DNA from: Cristatella mucedo
Taxonomy: Eukaryota; Bryozoa; Phylactolaemata; Cristatellidae
Assembly: GCA_009760855.2 (NCBI GenBank)
Contig: WPIO01000044.1
Coordinates: 372,001 to 436,000 of the forward strand
Direction of reading: 5' to 3'
Length of the DNA: 64,000 bases
The notes beneath the pieces were generated by a model. The model had not been told where the DNA came from. It ran no database searches and was given only the letters and a program-made list of their open reading frames with translations. How positions within the stretch are numbered: position 1 is the first letter of the stretch; every line of letters begins with the position of its first letter. The position numbers and the translations under genes were made by a program. This document shows, one piece after another, positions 1 to 11,041 of the stretch.

Positions 1-112
1 CTGAGATAGCACATATCTTTCTATGTTCTTTTTTTCTGCTCAAGACTCCAGTCCGCAGCCAGTACTAGAATGCAGCGAGTGTCGTTGCCACCGAGAGCTT
101 GGATTTTGGACC

Positions 113-265
113 GTGACAGCCCAGGAAGTAAGATGCTCACTCGTCATGACCGAGATCGTGGGTTTGAGCCCTGCAGCGGGCGATTCTTTATTGCCAACTA
201 CAAGTTCTGGCGATAGGCGTCAAGGCTCTTCTGCCGCTAAACAAAGGAAGGTGTTAAAATTAGCT
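113..265 (+). mobile_element. tRNA-derived SINE (family 1)
   Basis: An A-box-like CAGCCCAGGAAGTAAGA and a B-box-like GTGGGTTTGAGCCCTG are followed by the family body CGATTCTTTATTGCCAACT and GGCTCTTCTGCCGCTA. It ends near a TTAAAATTAGCT tail. Confidence 0.75.
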
Positions 266-282
266 AATAATATTTTGATACA

Positions 283-375
283 AAGTCGTGGGTTCGAGCC
301 CTGCTTCATTCGCAAAGCGCCTGAATATAGATTAAGTTCTCTTAGGGTGCTATGGCAAATGAATTATATTTCTGT
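283..375 (+). mobile_element. SINE family 2 fragment with L2-type tail
   Basis: B-box GTGGGTTCGAGCCCTG is followed by AAGCGCCTGAATATAGATTA and AGTTCTCTTAGGGTGCTAT. That is the same hairpin end as the L2-type LINE copies. The A-box half is missing. Confidence 0.7.
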
Positions 376-1520
376 GTGATAATATATTGCTCAAATAGCG
401 CTATTTCAGCGCCAGGCTATAGCTACCAGAGCTACGCCGCTTAGTGTTAAGATTCTCAGGCGAATTGTTATGATCACCCTCCGGTAGCTTACGCCTATTT
501 AGCAGGATATAGAGCTGGTTTTAAAAGTTTCATGAATTGGCAATTACATGTTCAAAGATCTTAACAATAATTTCAGCACTCGCTTAAGTGAGCGACTCAA
601 AACAAGGTGGGGTGTACAGAAAAGTGTTTACCTGAATGCCTACAGTGAAACGTTGGAATGCTAAATCCGCCAAATTATGAAACCGTTTCATTGCCAGCGG
701 TTCCTTAATTATGAGCATCAGGAACGGGGCATGTCATAATCTATGGTTTAAAAAAAATCCATCTGGACGCCTGTAGAGATGGTCAGTCAGCATCACTAGG
801 AGCTTCGAATAAGCGAGTGCTCGTTATCGCAGGCGAGCCGCAGCTCTCTGTGGCTTTGGAATATGCCGCTAAATGTTAACGACAGTTGACCAGTCATGAG
901 TGGGCGTTCTTGACAGCTGTCGTATTCTGATACCGTCGGCGTACGTGCGCGTATCGGCAGTGCTCGTGCGACTCGTCTGCCGCGCTTCGAGGCGCCGGCA
1001 CCACCGATATTGTGCCGGCACCGCCGACATCTTCAAGGACTTGGACTCAAGTTTACGACTAAAGTTTATGCTAAGGACTCAAGTTTATGAGCCGCTACTG
1101 CGTTGTCGCAACGTTTTTTGTGGGTTGTGTGATAAATGCAAGAGATCCTCAGCAAGCACCTGGTGCTAGTCTCATCGCCTGTGACCGTTTTGCGAGCGTC
1201 ATACCAGAAACGAGGCTGATATCGATATCGATTCGATGACGGTTTTCACCGATCGCGGAACCGAATGCATGCTAGTGAAGTTGTCACTTGCTCTATCGAG
1301 ATACTTGGGATTTAAAAGAGGAGTCACCTGCTGCAATTTGGCGAATTCTGGAGAATTGGTGCTGCCAAAATTGAGCACCTTGAAAAATAATACTGTATCG
1401 AGCTTACGCAAATTTGGATCAACTTATCTCAAATAATGAAAGAGGCAACGCTAGCTGCTGAGCGGCATCCAGCGGCATGTACACGCATTATTGATGAGAG
1501 TGCTGTTCCGCGAATTAACC
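374..1520. other. No recognised feature
   Basis: Small open frames are present but show no family motif, and no repeat family seen elsewhere in the window recurs here. Confidence 0.4.
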
Positions 1521-1665
1521 GATTTGACAGCCTCATTTTTATAGTGGCGGAAGAGCCTAAATGGCTATCCCCACCACTTGCAGTTAGCATAAAGGCTCGT
1601 TCTCTGCAGGACTGAAACCCACGACCTCGGTCGTGAAGAGCGAGCACATTACCTTCTGGGTGTCT
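1521..1665 (-). mobile_element. tRNA-derived SINE (family 1)
   Basis: On the minus strand: B-box-like GTGGGTTTCAGTCCTG after CACGACCGAGGTC, then the family body and the tail GAGGCTGTCAAATCGG. Confidence 0.75.
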
Positions 1666-3002
1666 AAAGCTAATGCCGCGGCTAACCAGCAGTCTGATGA
1701 GAGCAATGCTGAGACTACGCTACTGTCCGTCAAGATTGCTTAGCACCGTCCGATTAAAAAAAAGAAATTGGCAAGCTACCACCATCCGGAGAAGCGCCGT
1801 GCGTCGAAGGCGCTCCACCGTCGCCGGACTTTTTGTTTGACATTCTTACCGGAGACCGTGAAACTTCGCACCGTCTGAGCGCCACCTAGCAGGCGTTTTC
1901 GCACCAGTATAAAAGCGAAATGGCTACATCCGTTTGGCGAGCCAGAAGCTGCGCGCTTAAGGAGAGAAGCCCTTCAGGGCCTCTATGGACTTGCATAAAC
2001 GAACGAATGACCTTTCTAGCAGCTATAACGATGTCACCCCGTCTACAAAATCATAGCCCCAACTGGAAGCTTGAGCGCGAGGTGAAAGAGGCTGAAAGCT
2101 CAACGCCCCTCTGGGCGTGCTTGCAGGCAGCCTCACACGGAAACCAGAAAACTGGTCGCCGTTCTCAGGCGAAGCAGCTTAAAACTGCGCGCCTAAGGCG
2201 CCTCGCACGGCCAGCCTCTTGAACTGCCCTTCAAGCCCTTCAAGCCCATCGCTGGAACAGTACCGCAGCTATTGAGGTAGGGTTACCTGTTGATGGCTAC
2301 AAGACCATCCGGCGGCTCGGCGCCAGCGGAGCACAGCGTTTGGGTTGCTTTCCGTTCCGGGGGCGGGGCTTTAGCAGCCTCTCCCTTAGCCCCGCCCCCA
2401 AACCATCCTCCTGCGTACGGCCCCCAGGCTGTCCACCTATCAGCCTCCATCAATCGAAGCGTTTCTTTCGAAGCTTTTAGTTCAACGATCTCTAGCCGTT
2501 CGGCCCTTTGTCATTCTCTCCTTCATTTGCAAGCAGCCTCGATAATTACGCAAGGTAAGAAGAATGCACGCAGTCCAAAATTATGACATCGACAAGGTTG
2601 GCATGCAGTAGCATTGAACGTTTCAACTTTTCCTTTCAACATGCTGCGGAAAAGACCACTTCAGGCCTTACTGCCTGTCTACATCTGAACGATCTGCGAC
2701 CGAGCGAGTACTTGTAGATCGAGCCTCTGTACCCGAGTGCAAAACTCGCATCGACGTTAAACTGTATGTCATTCAGCGGCTAAAAATTGTACTAGCTTGC
2801 AGCTCGTAGAAGCTCACTGACCATCTGACGGAACACGCCACGTTAATTTTTGCTGACTTCGGCTGGTAGTGACGTGACGCGATGCGGTTGTCCTTGAGTT
2901 CGATTGCTCGTGACAAAAAAGTCCATCTGGAAAGAGTCCTTCGAATTTAGCCACTCGTGCTCACATGTCCTTGATTTAGTCTTCGCTAATCTTGAAGAGA
3001 TC
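1666..3002. other. No recognised gene
   Basis: Apart from the GC-box palindrome at 2359 I see nothing with support. The small open frames look like chance. Confidence 0.4.
2359..2399. repeat. 12-bp GC-box inverted repeat
   Basis: GGGGGCGGGGCT and AGCCCCGCCCCC flank a 17-nt loop. Each arm contains a GGGGCGGGG Sp1-type box. Confidence 0.8.
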
Positions 3003-4305
3003 ACTGGTTCAATAGTTCAGGTCCTAACTCAGTGGGAGACTCCAGAGTATTGACATGAATGGACATAGATCACCTGAGGTACCTCTGAAATATGGGATAC
3101 CTCAGGGCTCCGTGCTTGATCGGGTTCTTTTCATGGTTTAAACTCTGCCTCTTGCCCATGTGATTGCCAAGCACAATCTAGGCTTTAACTTCTATGCGAA
3201 TGATACTCAGTTGTACCTTTGTTTTGATCCCACCCAGCTTTCCAGCACGTCGAATTCTCTCAACTCCCTTGCTACATGTGCTGATGACATCCGCACATGG
3301 ATGGCAGCAAATTTTCTTAAATTAAAAAAATAATCAAACTAACTTACCAGTTACGGGCAGATCCAGTGTGATTCAGAAATTGGAAAGGCTAACGCTCAAA
3401 ATCAACTCTGCCAGCATATACGCGGCTGAATCTGCACGAAATCTAGGTGTCGTCTTCCACAGTGACCTCTCGTTAGACGACCACATCAGCTTCGCAATCA
3501 AGTCTGCCTACTTTCAGCTACAGCTAAAATTTGGGCATGTTTAGACAGGGATACCGCGTCTAAGTTGGTCCATGCATTTGTGACATCCCGTCTTGACTTC
3601 TGTAACTCACTACTTGCTGGCCTACCGGCATGTGCAATCAGGCGATTACAGTCGGTGCAAAACTCTGCAGCTAGGCTTGTCTCTCGTGAGCATCGCAGTT
3701 GCCACATCACACCACTTCTCGCCGACCTGCTCTGGCTACCAGTCAAGCAACGGATTGACTTCAAGATTTTGTCGCTCACTTTTAGGTCTCTTCATTCTTT
3801 GGCTCCAGCCTACCTATCAGATCTACTCCCCCACCAGGCAAAGCAACGCACCACCAGCTTTTCTGTAACTAACTGTTTACCTATACCTCGTACAAACCTC
3901 AAATCCTTTGGTGACCGTGCATTTGGTTCGTATGCTCCCAAAGCCTGGAACTCACTCCCGACTTGCGTCAGAACATCCCCTGACTTGAACACATTTAAAA
4001 AGAAATTAAAACGTACCTATTTATGACGGCATTTAGTGGATCCCTACGGTTCTTCTTTTATGTGCTTTTGCGTGCTGACACTGTTGCATGCTGCCGCTAA
4101 CCACGCTTGCATGCTGACCCTGTGCATGTCACCCCTAACCATGTTATTCACGTTGTTTATCAAGCATGATATTACTCACCATTCAATCGCGTTTCTCATT
4201 GCAGCAAATGTAAAACCCCTAGAAAGAGATTGAGTTCTCTCAGGGCGCTTTATCAAGTGCATTATTATTACTATTATTATTATTATTATTATCATCATAT
4301 GAATC
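3003..4305 (+). mobile_element. L2-type LINE fragment A1 (RT C-terminal half to 3' end), inactivated
   Basis: Broken frames encode reverse transcriptase motifs PLKYGIPQGSVL, then FYANDTQLYLCFD, then the conserved C-terminal block [19 protein letters not shown] to [19 protein letters not shown] (3565-4026). The catalytic YADD reads YAND. The 3' end has the family hallmark of an AGAGATTnAGTTCTC hairpin followed by (ATT)n at 4262-4300. Frameshifts and stops upstream of 3565 make it a pseudogene fragment. Confidence 0.88.
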
Positions 4306-4814
4306 TGTCGGGTAGATCTCTAAACGCCGCCATTAGTCTCGCCTCCGGTAGCTCGTGCAGGTTTGGCAATTCACGCCGTGCACTGAGAAGCCACGTATTG
4401 AGTGCTCCTCTTGTTTCAATTGCGTCGTCATTTAGTTAACAAAAATTCAATCGGAATCTCAGACGCGATGCCTGAAATAGTATAATTCAATCTTCCAACC
4501 ATCGACTACAACCGGTCTGACTTGAGTTGCGAGTAGAGCTAGTTTGAATTGCTAGCAAATCCACGCCTCGATCCAGCGATTTACACCAGCGCTGCTCGTC
4601 AAAACATATCCGAAATGGACAGGCCTCAGGCCCCAACCTTCGGAAATATATATATTTATTTATTTACATGGACGATATATTGTATTGTATTGTATTGTTT
4701 AAAATTAATTGTATTGGGTGCCGTAACAGTACCTATATATTGTTTTGTCCAGATGAACAATACCTATATTTTTTAATTCTTACGGGGCAGTTTAGTCGAC
4801 AAGTTTTAAGTTTC

Positions 4815-4925
4815 AACAGCACTTTCAGAGGGTAGCCGAACAAAATCGTGCCGATAAAAGCGCGCCGGCAAAAGCTCATAACGAAAAAGCACGCAGGAAA
4901 AAACACGCTTCGACAAAAGCATGCG
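4815..4925 (+). repeat. Short GC-motif array, left copy
   Basis: Imperfect repeats of about 17 bases based on AAAAGCGCGCCGGCA (variants with AAAAGCACGCAGGA, AAAACACGCTTCGACA). The reverse complement of this pattern recurs at 9612-9715. Confidence 0.65.
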
Positions 4926-5204
4926 AAAAATAGTTTTAAGGAATGCTGGTTTAGATAGGTGTTCATAATTAGAGCGTTTTATTATGGAAAATGCTTACAC
5001 AGTATAAATCACATCATATTATAGTTTATGCCAGCTTTTACATATATTTTGATACGGTCTAGTTATATAGAAAGAGTTAATACATCCTAATAATGGTATC
5101 TTATTTTTAATTATGTTTAATTAATTATTTTTAATTATAATGTTCAGGTTGTGTTCGATTCCATGAAGGTAATCTCCAACCAGGACTGTTCCATGATATG
5201 TTGT

Positions 5205-6076
5205 TGATGTTTCAAGCAAACAAATTCGGATTCCATGACCAGCTACGGTGCACTGCGATATAGCTGCCATTTTCACAATAATAGCTAGAACGCCGCGATT
5301 TTCATTCGAAATTGTATAGAACAGTGTTATAGATTTATCCACCAAATTTCATGCAATTACGCTTTCGCGTTCTGGAACTATTACGTAAAATGGCCCGGGT
5401 CAGCCAGCATATTTACAGATTCAAATAGCGATACAGCCACAATTTACACAATAGGTTTAGAGAAACTGTGGTTTTAATTCCACATAATAGAAAAATGATC
5501 GGCCGCCATCGGCCGACCCTCAAAATTTCACTCGATTTCGCTACGCATTCTCAGGTAATAGCCTCCAACGGCCAAGGCCGTCGTGCAATTTCAAACTTTT
5601 ATAAAGCTGCCATTTCTATAATAGGCTTCGTGCAACTTCGATTTTGATTCCTCATGGTAGGAAACAGTGTTTCGAGTTAACCAATCAAATTTTATGGCAT
5701 TGTACATGGCGTTCCCATGCTGTTATCTCCAATGGCCCGGGCTAGCCAGCCTCCGTACATAATTGAACTGCGACACAATTGCCATTTCCACAATAAGGGT
5801 TGAGCAACCGACGATCAATTTCATGTTATAGCAAACAGTGTTTTGAGTTTGCCAACTAAATTTCATGATATGCCTATGCCAGTTCTCATGCAATGGCCCG
5901 GCCAGCTCTGCATTTTTGAACTAAAATGCAGCTACGATTCCAACAATAAGCGTTGTTGAACTGCGGTTTTGATTCTTATTATGGAAAACAGTATTCCGGA
6001 TTTACCCACCACATTTTATGCGATTGCAGAAATGCGTTATATTGCTGTAGCCTCTGACGGTCCGGGCCATTGGAAG
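5205..6076 (+). repeat. Satellite-like tandem repeat, block 1 (about 165-175 bp units)
   Basis: About five diverged units follow one another. Each carries AATGGCCCGGGYCAGCCAGC or a variant (5389, about 5568, 5731, 5892, 6056) and then CTGCCATTTCCACAATAAG and AAACAGTGTTTYGAGTT. Spacings are about 160-176 bases. The sequence has no coding potential. Confidence 0.78.
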
Positions 6077-7645
6077 CCATAATAATAAAAATAATAATAC
6101 ACTTGATAAAGCGCACTCAGAAAACTAGATCTCTTTCTGCGCGCTTTTCATTTGCTGCAAAGGAAACACGATCGAGTGGTGAGCGGTATCGTGCTTGATA
6201 AACAACATGAATATCATGGTTAGGGGGACATGCACAGGTTTAGCCTGCAAGTGTGGTTAGTGGCAGCATGCAACTGTGTCAACACGCATAAACACATTAA
6301 GGACGAATCACAGGGACCCTCTAAATGCTGTCCTAAATAGGTGTGTTTTTAAGTTTTTTTAAATGTTATCAAGCCAGGGAATGTTCTGACGCTAGTCGGG
6401 AGTGAGTTCCAATCTTCGGGAGCATACGAACTAAATGCACGGTCTCCAAAGGATTTGAGGTCTGTACGAGATATGGTAAACTGTTGGATTCCGCCGAAAA
6501 GTGGTGGTGCGATGCTTGGCCTGGTGGGGGAGTAGATCTGAGAGATAGGCTGGAGCCAAAGGATAAAGTGGCCTAAAAGTGAGCGACAAAACCTTGAAGT
6601 CGATCCGTTGCTTGACTGGTGGCCAGTGCAGGTCGGCGAGAAGTGGTGTGATGTGGCAACTGCGACGCTCACGACAGACAAGCCTAGTTGCAGAGTTTTG
6701 CACCAGCTGTAATCGACTGATTGCACGTGCCGGTAGGCCAGCAAGCAGTGAGTTACAGAAGTCAAGACGGGATGTCACAAATGCATGGACCAACGTAGAT
6801 GTGGTATCTTTATCTAAATAAGCCCAAATTTTAGCAATGTTATGTATCTGTAAATAGGCAGATTTGACTGTGGAGCTGATATGGTCGTCTAACGAGAGGT
6901 CACTTTGGAATATGACACCTAGATTTCGAGCTGATGCCGAGCTGGGTTGGTCCAGCGGTTAAGGTGCTCGTCCCGACTAAGGTCTGGCTGAGGTCGTGGG
7001 CTCGAGCCCTGAGGCGCATGTGAAGCGCCTGAATAGAGATTTAGTTCTCTTGGGGCGCTATACAAATGAATTATATTTCATCGGGAGTGATGCTGGAAGA
7101 GCCGATTTTGAGCGTCAGCCTTTCCAATTTATGAATCACACTGGGTTTTCCCATAACTAATAAATTAGTTTTTTTATAGTTTAGTTTAATAAAATTTGCT
7201 GCCATCCATGTGCGGATATCATCAATACATGTAGCAAGTGAGTTGAAAGAATTCGACGTGCTCGAAGGCTGGGAGGTATCAAAGCAAAGGTACAACTGAG
7301 TGTCATCCGCATAGAAGTGAAAGCCTAGATTGTGCTTGGAAATCACATCAGCAAGAAGGAGAGTATAAACTGTGAAAAGAACCGGACCTAGCACGGAGCC
7401 CCGAGGTACTCCATATTTCAGAGGTACTTCAGATGATCTTTGTCCATTCACGTCAATGCTCCGGAGTCTCCCACTGAGATAAGACCTGAACCACTGCAGA
7501 GCAAGCACTGCCAGTGATGCCCAGGCGAGATGAGAGGCGCTCTAGAAGAACTTTGTGATCGATGGTGTCAAAAGCTGCCGAAAGATCGAGCAAAACAAGC
7601 AGACAAACTCTACCCACGTCTGCATTCCTAAGCATTATTTCATAG
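6077..7645 (-). mobile_element. L2-type LINE fragment A2, interrupted by a SINE
   Basis: Read on the minus strand, the RT domain starts near 7635 with [17 protein letters not shown], shifts frame, and continues with GSVLGPVLF and an intact FYADDTQLYLCFD (about 7300-7320). It then runs to the C-terminal block and a 3' (ATT)n end at 6077. Homology to other copies is broken at 6940-7083 by a tRNA-derived SINE. The endonuclease half is absent (5' truncation). Confidence 0.88.
6941..7083 (+). mobile_element. SINE family 2, full copy nested in L2 fragment A2
   Basis: The A box TGGTCCAGCGGTTAAGG and the B-box region GTGGGCTCGAGCCCTG are clear RNA polymerase III promoter elements. The tail GAAGCGCCTGAATAGAGATT and AGTTCTCTTGGGGCGCTAT matches the L2-type 3' end. 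L2 homology resumes directly after it. Confidence 0.85.
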
Positions 7646-8480
7646 CATTAGAACACGCCAGCCCAATGTCCTACAATTTGGTGAGTAAAACCGAAACACT
7701 TTTATCTGTATCGTGACATCAAAACCATAGTTTTACAACACCTAATATGAATGGCCGCTGTATCGCTGTTGGAATATGTTGAGAGGCACGCTAGTCCGGA
7801 CCATTGGAGGCCATAGCACGAGAAGACCCATGCGCTATGCCGTGAAATTTGGTTGGTAAACCCAGGAAATGGTTTTCTGTAAACTAGTTTCTAAAACCAC
7901 ACCTGCGAAACGCTTATTGTTGTAATGGCAGCTGCATCGCAGTTCGAATATGTAGGGAGGTTGGCTGGCCCGAGCCATGGAGGCCATTACATAAAATCGC
8001 TCAAGCGCAATCCCACGAAATTTGGTTAGTTAAATTTGATCTTTACTTGCTATAATTTGCAATTAAAACCGCAGTCGCATGAAGCTTTTTGTTGAAACGG
8101 AAGCTATACTGAAGTCGGACTACTCAGGGCTGCCATTTGGGCCACGCCATAAGAAACCATTTCCTCTGAACGTGCAAGTGAAATCCATGAAAGTTGGTGG
8201 GTAAAACTTGCATATGGTTCTCTATAATTTGGAATCAAAACCACAGTTTCACTAAGTTTTCTGTGGAAATGGCAGCTGTATCGCCGTTCGAATCTGTAAA
8301 TAGGCTGGCTGACACAGGCCATTTTAGGCCATAGCACGAGAACGCACAAGCGAAATTGAATGCAATTTTATGGGTAAACCCGTAACGTTATGTTTTATAA
8401 TTTTAAATCAAATCTGAAGTGTTCTGACATTTATTATGGATATGGTAGCTATATCGCAGTTATTCGTGGGCCCTAAAATT
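7646..8480 (-). repeat. Satellite-like tandem repeat, block 2, inverted relative to block 1
   Basis: About five units in reverse orientation, recognised by GGCCAT(T)GGAGGCCAT near 7796, 7967, 8128 and 8312 and by AATGGCAGCTGTATCGCNGTT. Spacings are about 160-185 bases. The unit is the reverse complement of block 1. Confidence 0.78.
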
Positions 8481-8535
8481 ATTCCGCAACTGCAAATTAA
8501 ACCTAGGATTGGCACGTAGACCTCTCAGCTATCTG

Positions 8536-9215
8536 CCGATGTAATGTAATGTAATGTATCTCCGTCAGTAACTCCACAAAGTCATATAGACCATGTAGGT
8601 GCTACACAGGAGAGTTTTGTATAGCGCACTCACAGCCTAAGCGGCTTTCGGTACGCATTCGGTAGCCAACAGACTTCGTCTCACGCAACAAAGAGAAAGT
8701 GGGAAGCATAGCAGATTTAGGAGAGCAGTTGAGGTAGTGAGTAGCATAGAAGTAGCAGTTCAGGACCGCTGAAAAAGATGTGCCATAGTCGGCAGTCGGA
8801 GAGTAGATGTCATTGCATAAGAATTGTGGAAGCAAGTTCCACAGTCTAGGACCTGCAGAGCTAAAGCTTCTGTCGCCAACTGTCTTTAAGCGGAGGAATG
8901 GGACAGCTAATTTATTGTCCACACAAGACCTGAGGGCGCGAACAGGCTGAAACTGATGCAGCAGTTCAGCTAGGTACGAAGGAGCTAAGCCGTGGCGGGC
9001 CTTGTGGGTCAGCGTAAGAACTTTGCTCTGTATCCGTTGCTCAACCGGCAACCATCCTAGCTCTTCCAGCAAAGGTGATACGTGCTCAAACCGCTGGGAC
9101 TTGAAGACCAGCCTTGCAGCCATATTCATAGTCCGCTGTAGTGGCATAATAGCTTTCTTTGGTAGCCCAGCCAAAAGGGAATGTATATGTCGTCCTTGCA
9201 GTTGATCAATGGTAC
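8536..9215 (-). mobile_element. CR1/L2-type LINE family B, copy 1
   Basis: The minus-strand ORF from 9174 encodes LLAGLPKKAIMPLQRTMN, PVEQRIQSKVLTLTHKARHG, LAPSYLAELL and LRLKTVGDRSFSSAGPRLWN, the RT C-terminal region of a family distinct from the A copies. The 3' end is an (ACATT)n pentanucleotide repeat (as (TGTAA)n on the plus strand at 8539-8558). It is 5'-truncated and lies inside the 4.66-9.94 kb composite. Confidence 0.87.
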
Positions 9216-9611
9216 CGTTAGAAGAGGGCAGTCACCGACCGATTCGTCGGAAGCAGCAGGCATATCCGCTACACAAACAAAGATTTTCGTCGTCACGGTA
9301 TTCTGTTGTAAGATTGAAATCTTAAAGCTTGCGCCAAAAATTCTGTCCGAGATCAAACAAGCATCCAACTAGCTGCGCTCCAGAAAAAATGGCTGAGCAG
9401 GCATTGTGACTGGCTTCCTCAAAATCTGACATGATATTTTCCGAATTCAGAGATGCATTTTAAATCTTGACTAAGCTGGATGTTTTATTATTACTTCCAC
9501 ACCAGCTATACAATACAATATTTGCTTCTTTTTGGTATAACAGTAATTTATTTGGAAGACAATACGCGGGCTAAATCAATTACATCATATACTTAAAAAG
9601 ATTATCATTAT

Positions 9612-9715
9612 AGCTGCACGCTTTTGCTGTGCGCACATTTGTCGGGGTTGGTAGCACTGCCCGCTTTTTTCCGCGCGCTTTTGTCCTGCGTGCTTTTATC
9701 GAGGTGCCCTACCAG
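9612..9715 (-). repeat. Short GC-motif array, right copy (inverted)
   Basis: Repeated GCACGCTTTTGCTGTGCG, CCGCGCGCTTTTGTCCTG and CGTGCTTTTATCGAGG units on the plus strand are the inverse of the array at 4815. Confidence 0.65.
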
Positions 9716-9962
9716 AGTCCTGACCCTGACCGCATTGTGTTGATCGCTGACTGCGTAAGTCAGTGCAGCGTTTTTGGCAGACACAGTTTTATAATTTTTG
9801 CTGCGACGATAATGAAAATATATTGCATTGTTTGCAATGAAAATAACATTATAGTGTATTGTTTGCTGTGACAATACACATGTATTTATGGGTAGCTTTG
9901 AAATTTGACAGTACAATAACACTATATTGTTCCAAGGCTCGCGTCAAAATACACGAGCCGAG

Positions 9963-10075
9963 GCGCTGCAAACCATAGCCGCACCGCAGACCATAGACGC
10001 GCTGCGAACCATGGCCGCACCGCAGACCATTGCCACACTGCGGACCAGGGCCGCGCCGCGGACTAGAGCAGCGCC
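9963..10075 (+). repeat. 18-bp minisatellite (six units)
   Basis: Six consecutive units of the type GCRCYGCRGACCATAGCC, each 18 bases, alternate between GCGCTGC- and GCACCGC-starting variants and so suggest a 36-bp higher-order period. Confidence 0.8.
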
Positions 10076-11041
10076 ATGGATCTCAGCAGCGCCTTTGGGG
10101 TGTGCCTTCAACTCTCAGGGATGGTGTTGAGCTCCGCAAACCAGCACAGCGAGGCCTATACTTACTCAGTCAACTGAAAGCGAGGCGAGTAGTAGTAGGG
10201 CTTGCGGAAAACAGAGCGGCCATTCCTTATTGATAACGCAGGCCGGAATAACCTGACCATTTTATGGCCATCGGGATTAGTGATCACTAAATTACGACAA
10301 TTCAAGGCCTCGTGTATCATACTATTCGTTAGCTGAAGCATTGCAATTTTTCGCAGTCATATCTTGATTTGGTGACTGCAAAAACATGGCCCGCTCGAGC
10401 TATCGAACGTGCAAACCCAATATTAAGGACATCGACTTGGGATTAAAGTGCGAGAGTTTTAGATTGCAGCCGTGCTCAGCTGTCGCAGCCATACGTACGC
10501 TTTGTGCGGCATCAGACTTTTAGGCCATACACAGAGGGGCTGGCTCCATTTTTAGAAGCACTAGTTTGACCAGCGTTTGTCTAGCGTCTACAAGGAATAG
10601 TATCAGTTACAGGCGCTGTACTTTTGGAAAGGACTTTCGTTCTGGAGCCACTAGCCGAATGATTAACATTTGTCGTCGGAAGTGGGATAACTGCAGAGAG
10701 TCGCGCTTAAGCAGTCATCGTATGCCAGCCTCATTGCTTTTTACTGCACTGGCGAGGAATTTGTTAGGCGCATTGCCTTTAGATATTGATGGGTATATGA
10801 CATGCACTCTCCGTGGAGTATAGTGCCTGAAAGTTCGATTGGTTGGTTTTTATGTGAACAAAACATGGGATTTAGAAAATTCCCCTGCTATTTTTGGCAA
10901 ATTAAGGAGCAGTGCTCTAACTAACTTGATTGAGTTGCGGAATAGTGTTTACGCTCAACAGTAATAATACTCACAGACAGTGAGCATCTGGCTGAATTAC
11001 ATTATATGCTAACTCAGAGAGTGCTATTGATCTGGGTACAG
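10076..11041. other. No recognised feature
   Basis: Open frames at 10566-10823 and elsewhere have no recognisable motif. Confidence 0.4.

Noticed and set aside
113-265. True tRNA genes at the A/B-box sites across the window
   Set aside because: All sites carry the same extended non-tRNA body and tail and lack complete cloverleaf arms, so they are SINE copies.
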